From positions 1 through 29,130 of IMG/VR virus record IMGVR_UViG_3300047357_000385: a stretch of DNA of 29,130 bases; one strand, given 5' to 3'. Source of the stretch: a virus. Below, one piece after another: positions 27,940-29,130 of the stretch (position 1 is its first letter; every line of letters starts with the position of its first letter). Below the pieces are notes generated by a model. It was not told the DNA's origin. It saw only the letters and a program-made list of their open reading frames with translations, and searched no databases. The position numbers and the translations under genes are program-made.

Positions 27940-28716
27940 ATGCGTATCGCCGTTGTTAGTGGAGGATTCGATCCACTACATTCCGGACACATCAATTACT
28001 TAGAATCAGCAGCCAAACTTGGCAGCAAGTTGATTGTATTAGTAAACAGTGACGAATGGCTCACTAAAAAGAAGGGCAGACCTTTTATGCCTTTTGAAGA
28101 ACGCTCAATTATAATTCAACGCATGGATATGGTAGACAATGTGTATGCTGTCGATGACAGTGATGGCAGTGTAACCAAAGGACTTGTAGATGTAAGAAAT
28201 GCGTTTGGTCATCAACACGAATATGTATTTTGTAATGGCGGCGACAGAGGTAAAGACAACATACCAGAAATGGATGTTGAAGGTTACGAGTTTGAATTTG
28301 CTGTAGGTGGCGATAACAAAGCCAACAGTAGCAGTTGGATATTAAAAGAATGGCAGTACCCAACAGAACGCAGAGTATGGGGCGAGTTTAGTGACTTGTT
28401 TCAAGACTCGGCAGTTAGAGTTAAAGAGCTAGTAATTGAGCCTGGTAAAGGCATCAGTTATCAGCGTCACTTTAAGAGATCAGAAATTTGGTTTGTAAGC
28501 AAAGGTGAATGCGAGATTAAGTATGGAGCAGACACTGAGTTACCAGAACATTATTCATACCATATATTAAAAACAGATCAGTCCTTTACAGTAAGAGCGA
28601 AAGCATGGCACCAGATTGTTAACAAAAGCACTGAGCCATGTCACATCATAGAAATACAATACGGCGAAGAAACAACCGAAGACGACATAGAAAGATTAGA
28701 GTATTACGATGGCTAA
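27940..28716 (+). CDS. Nucleotidyltransferase-cupin fusion (258 aa)
   Basis: Residues 1-135 are a cytidylyltransferase-type domain with the intact motif GGFDPLHSGH (8-17; HxGH = HSGH), the family of glycerol-3-phosphate cytidylyltransferase and the HldE nucleotidyltransferase part. Residues 140-250 are a cupin: VIEPGKGISYQRHFKRSEIW (165-184) and a following WHQIVNKS resemble the cupin of type II mannose-6-phosphate isomerase. The fusion should activate a phosphorylated sugar or polyol and perhaps isomerise or epimerise it. It follows bS21 directly, without gap, and overlaps the next gene by 8 bases. In contrast to the degenerate domain at 6893, this one keeps all catalytic residues. Confidence 0.8.
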   Translation: MRIAVVSGGFDPLHSGHINYLESAAKLGSKLIVLVNSDEWLTKKKGRPFMPFEERSIIIQRMDMVDNVYAVDDSDGSVTKGLVDVRNAFGHQHEYVFCNGGDRGKDNIPEMDVEGYEFEFAVGGDNKANSSSWILKEWQYPTERRVWGEFSDLFQDSAVRVKELVIEPGKGISYQRHFKRSEIWFVSKGECEIKYGADTELPEHYSYHILKTDQSFTVRAKAWHQIVNKSTEPCHIIEIQYGEETTEDDIERLEYYDG

Positions 28717-29130
28717 ATTAGTTGTTGCTGGATGTAGTTATTCAGATAGAACTAAAGTCCCTCTTTGTTACGGTGACTACTTGTCTAGAAAGATGCAGTG
28801 CGAGTATGTACACTTAGCTCGTGGTAGCAGTAGTAATGACAGTAGTTGGTTTAAGTTGTCTACACAAATATTAAACAATAACATATCCTCAGACGATATT
28901 GTAATACTACAATATACAGATGTATTTAGAAAACTGTTACCCAGCACACCCCCATATAAAAATAAAAATAATACAAGACCAGGACAAATAGAATCACACA
29001 ATACTCCTTATGGAAAAATGTATACTAGTGATTTTAAAATGCACAGTCATCAATGGCAAGAAGAGGATGAAAACAAAATTCTACACAAAGCATTTGAGGA
29101 TTTTGGAATATGCACAGAATATGATTGTGC
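28709..29130 (+). CDS. SGNH hydrolase-like protein, N-terminal part (3' truncated by window)
   Basis: The start MAKLVVAGCSYSD overlaps the preceding gene by 8 bases. GCSYSD stands for the block I motif (GDSxS/GCSxT) with the nucleophile Ser, followed by YGDYLSRKM and HLARGSSSNDSSW, the block II Gly/Asn region of SGNH hydrolases. VILQYTD is the next strand. The catalytic Asp-x-x-His block lies beyond the window. The gene is in a sugar-activating neighbourhood, so a glycan de-acylase is a reasonable guess. 140 complete codons are visible. Confidence 0.65.
   Translation, partial: MAKLVVAGCSYSDRTKVPLCYGDYLSRKMQCEYVHLARGSSSNDSSWFKLSTQILNNNISSDDIVILQYTDVFRKLLPSTPPYKNKNNTRPGQIESHNTPYGKMYTSDFKMHSHQWQEEDENKILHKAFEDFGICTEYDC

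Noticed and set aside
1-29130. SGNH gene parts at both window ends as one gene across a circular junction
   Set aside because: The visible parts are different halves and could fit, but the window has no sign of being a complete circular genome; core T4-like genes (polymerase, terminase, capsid) are absent, so it is a fragment.
1-29130. CRISPR arrays, insertion sequences, integrase or attachment sites
   Set aside because: No spaced direct repeats, transposase motifs or integrase motifs were seen. The single tRNA is a phage gene with its own promoter, not a split attachment site.

Overview
The window looks like part of the genome of a marine T4-like tailed phage (myovirus). It is AT-rich and packed with genes that often overlap by a few bases. 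It carries short T4-type late promoters (NATAAATA), virion-type proteins of the kind seen in cyanophages and pelagiphages, one tRNA gene, and many auxiliary metabolic genes. There is no rRNA, integrase, transposase or CRISPR array. Host and phage name cannot be read from the sequence; a Pelagibacter-like or other marine proteobacterial host is a guess from base composition and gene content. No searches were run; family calls rest on motifs read by eye.

Layout. Positions 1-4204 (plus) hold the end of an SGNH hydrolase, a glycosyltransferase-like gene, a small unknown gene, a zinc metallopeptidase, a peptide deformylase, an unknown gene and a complete glycoside hydrolase family 6 (cellulase-type) catalytic domain. 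Positions 4207-15487 (minus) form a late block: two tandem surface/structural paralogs, a possible internal virion protein, small membrane and basic proteins, three 2OG-Fe(II) oxygenases, an SDR dehydrogenase, two tandem unknown paralogs and two very large acidic mosaic proteins. Positions 15602-22721 (plus) hold a small gene, a consensus promoter driving a structured RNA and tRNA-Glu(UUC), a UvdE repair endonuclease, two glycosyltransferase-type genes, a structured intergenic segment, an Sm-like small protein, a SleB-type lysin, a methyltransferase, a thermonuclease, a sulfotransferase and a QueD-like enzyme. One minus-strand gene (22834-24033) follows. Positions 24098-29130 (plus) hold a membrane/coiled-coil protein with a possible overlapping gene, a coiled-coil protein, ClpX, ribosomal protein bS21, a nucleotidyltransferase-cupin fusion and the start of another SGNH hydrolase.

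Regulation. Six promoters match the host sigma-70 consensus almost perfectly (TTGACA, 16-17 bp, TATAAT). A second set, NATAA(A/G)TA, looks like T4 late promoters. The most striking pattern is that several first genes of transcription units place ATG exactly 5 nt (once 6) after the late box, and two ORFs place ATG exactly 7 nt after TATAAT. The start codon therefore falls at the predicted first transcribed base, and these mRNAs would be leaderless, while genes inside the units mostly carry Shine-Dalgarno sites. The same phage encodes bS21, a ribosomal protein next to the anti-Shine-Dalgarno, and a peptide deformylase. A virus-directed change in translation initiation is therefore a testable idea.

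Other leads are a GH6 enzyme in a phage, a ClpX that lacks the RKH substrate loop but keeps a ClpP-binding-like loop, a QueD with a changed zinc ligand behind a possibly structured leader, recurring prohead-protease-like ITE sites and (M)xE(I/L)xRLxxLAG(L/I) modules in the late proteins, and several unexplained RNA structures.
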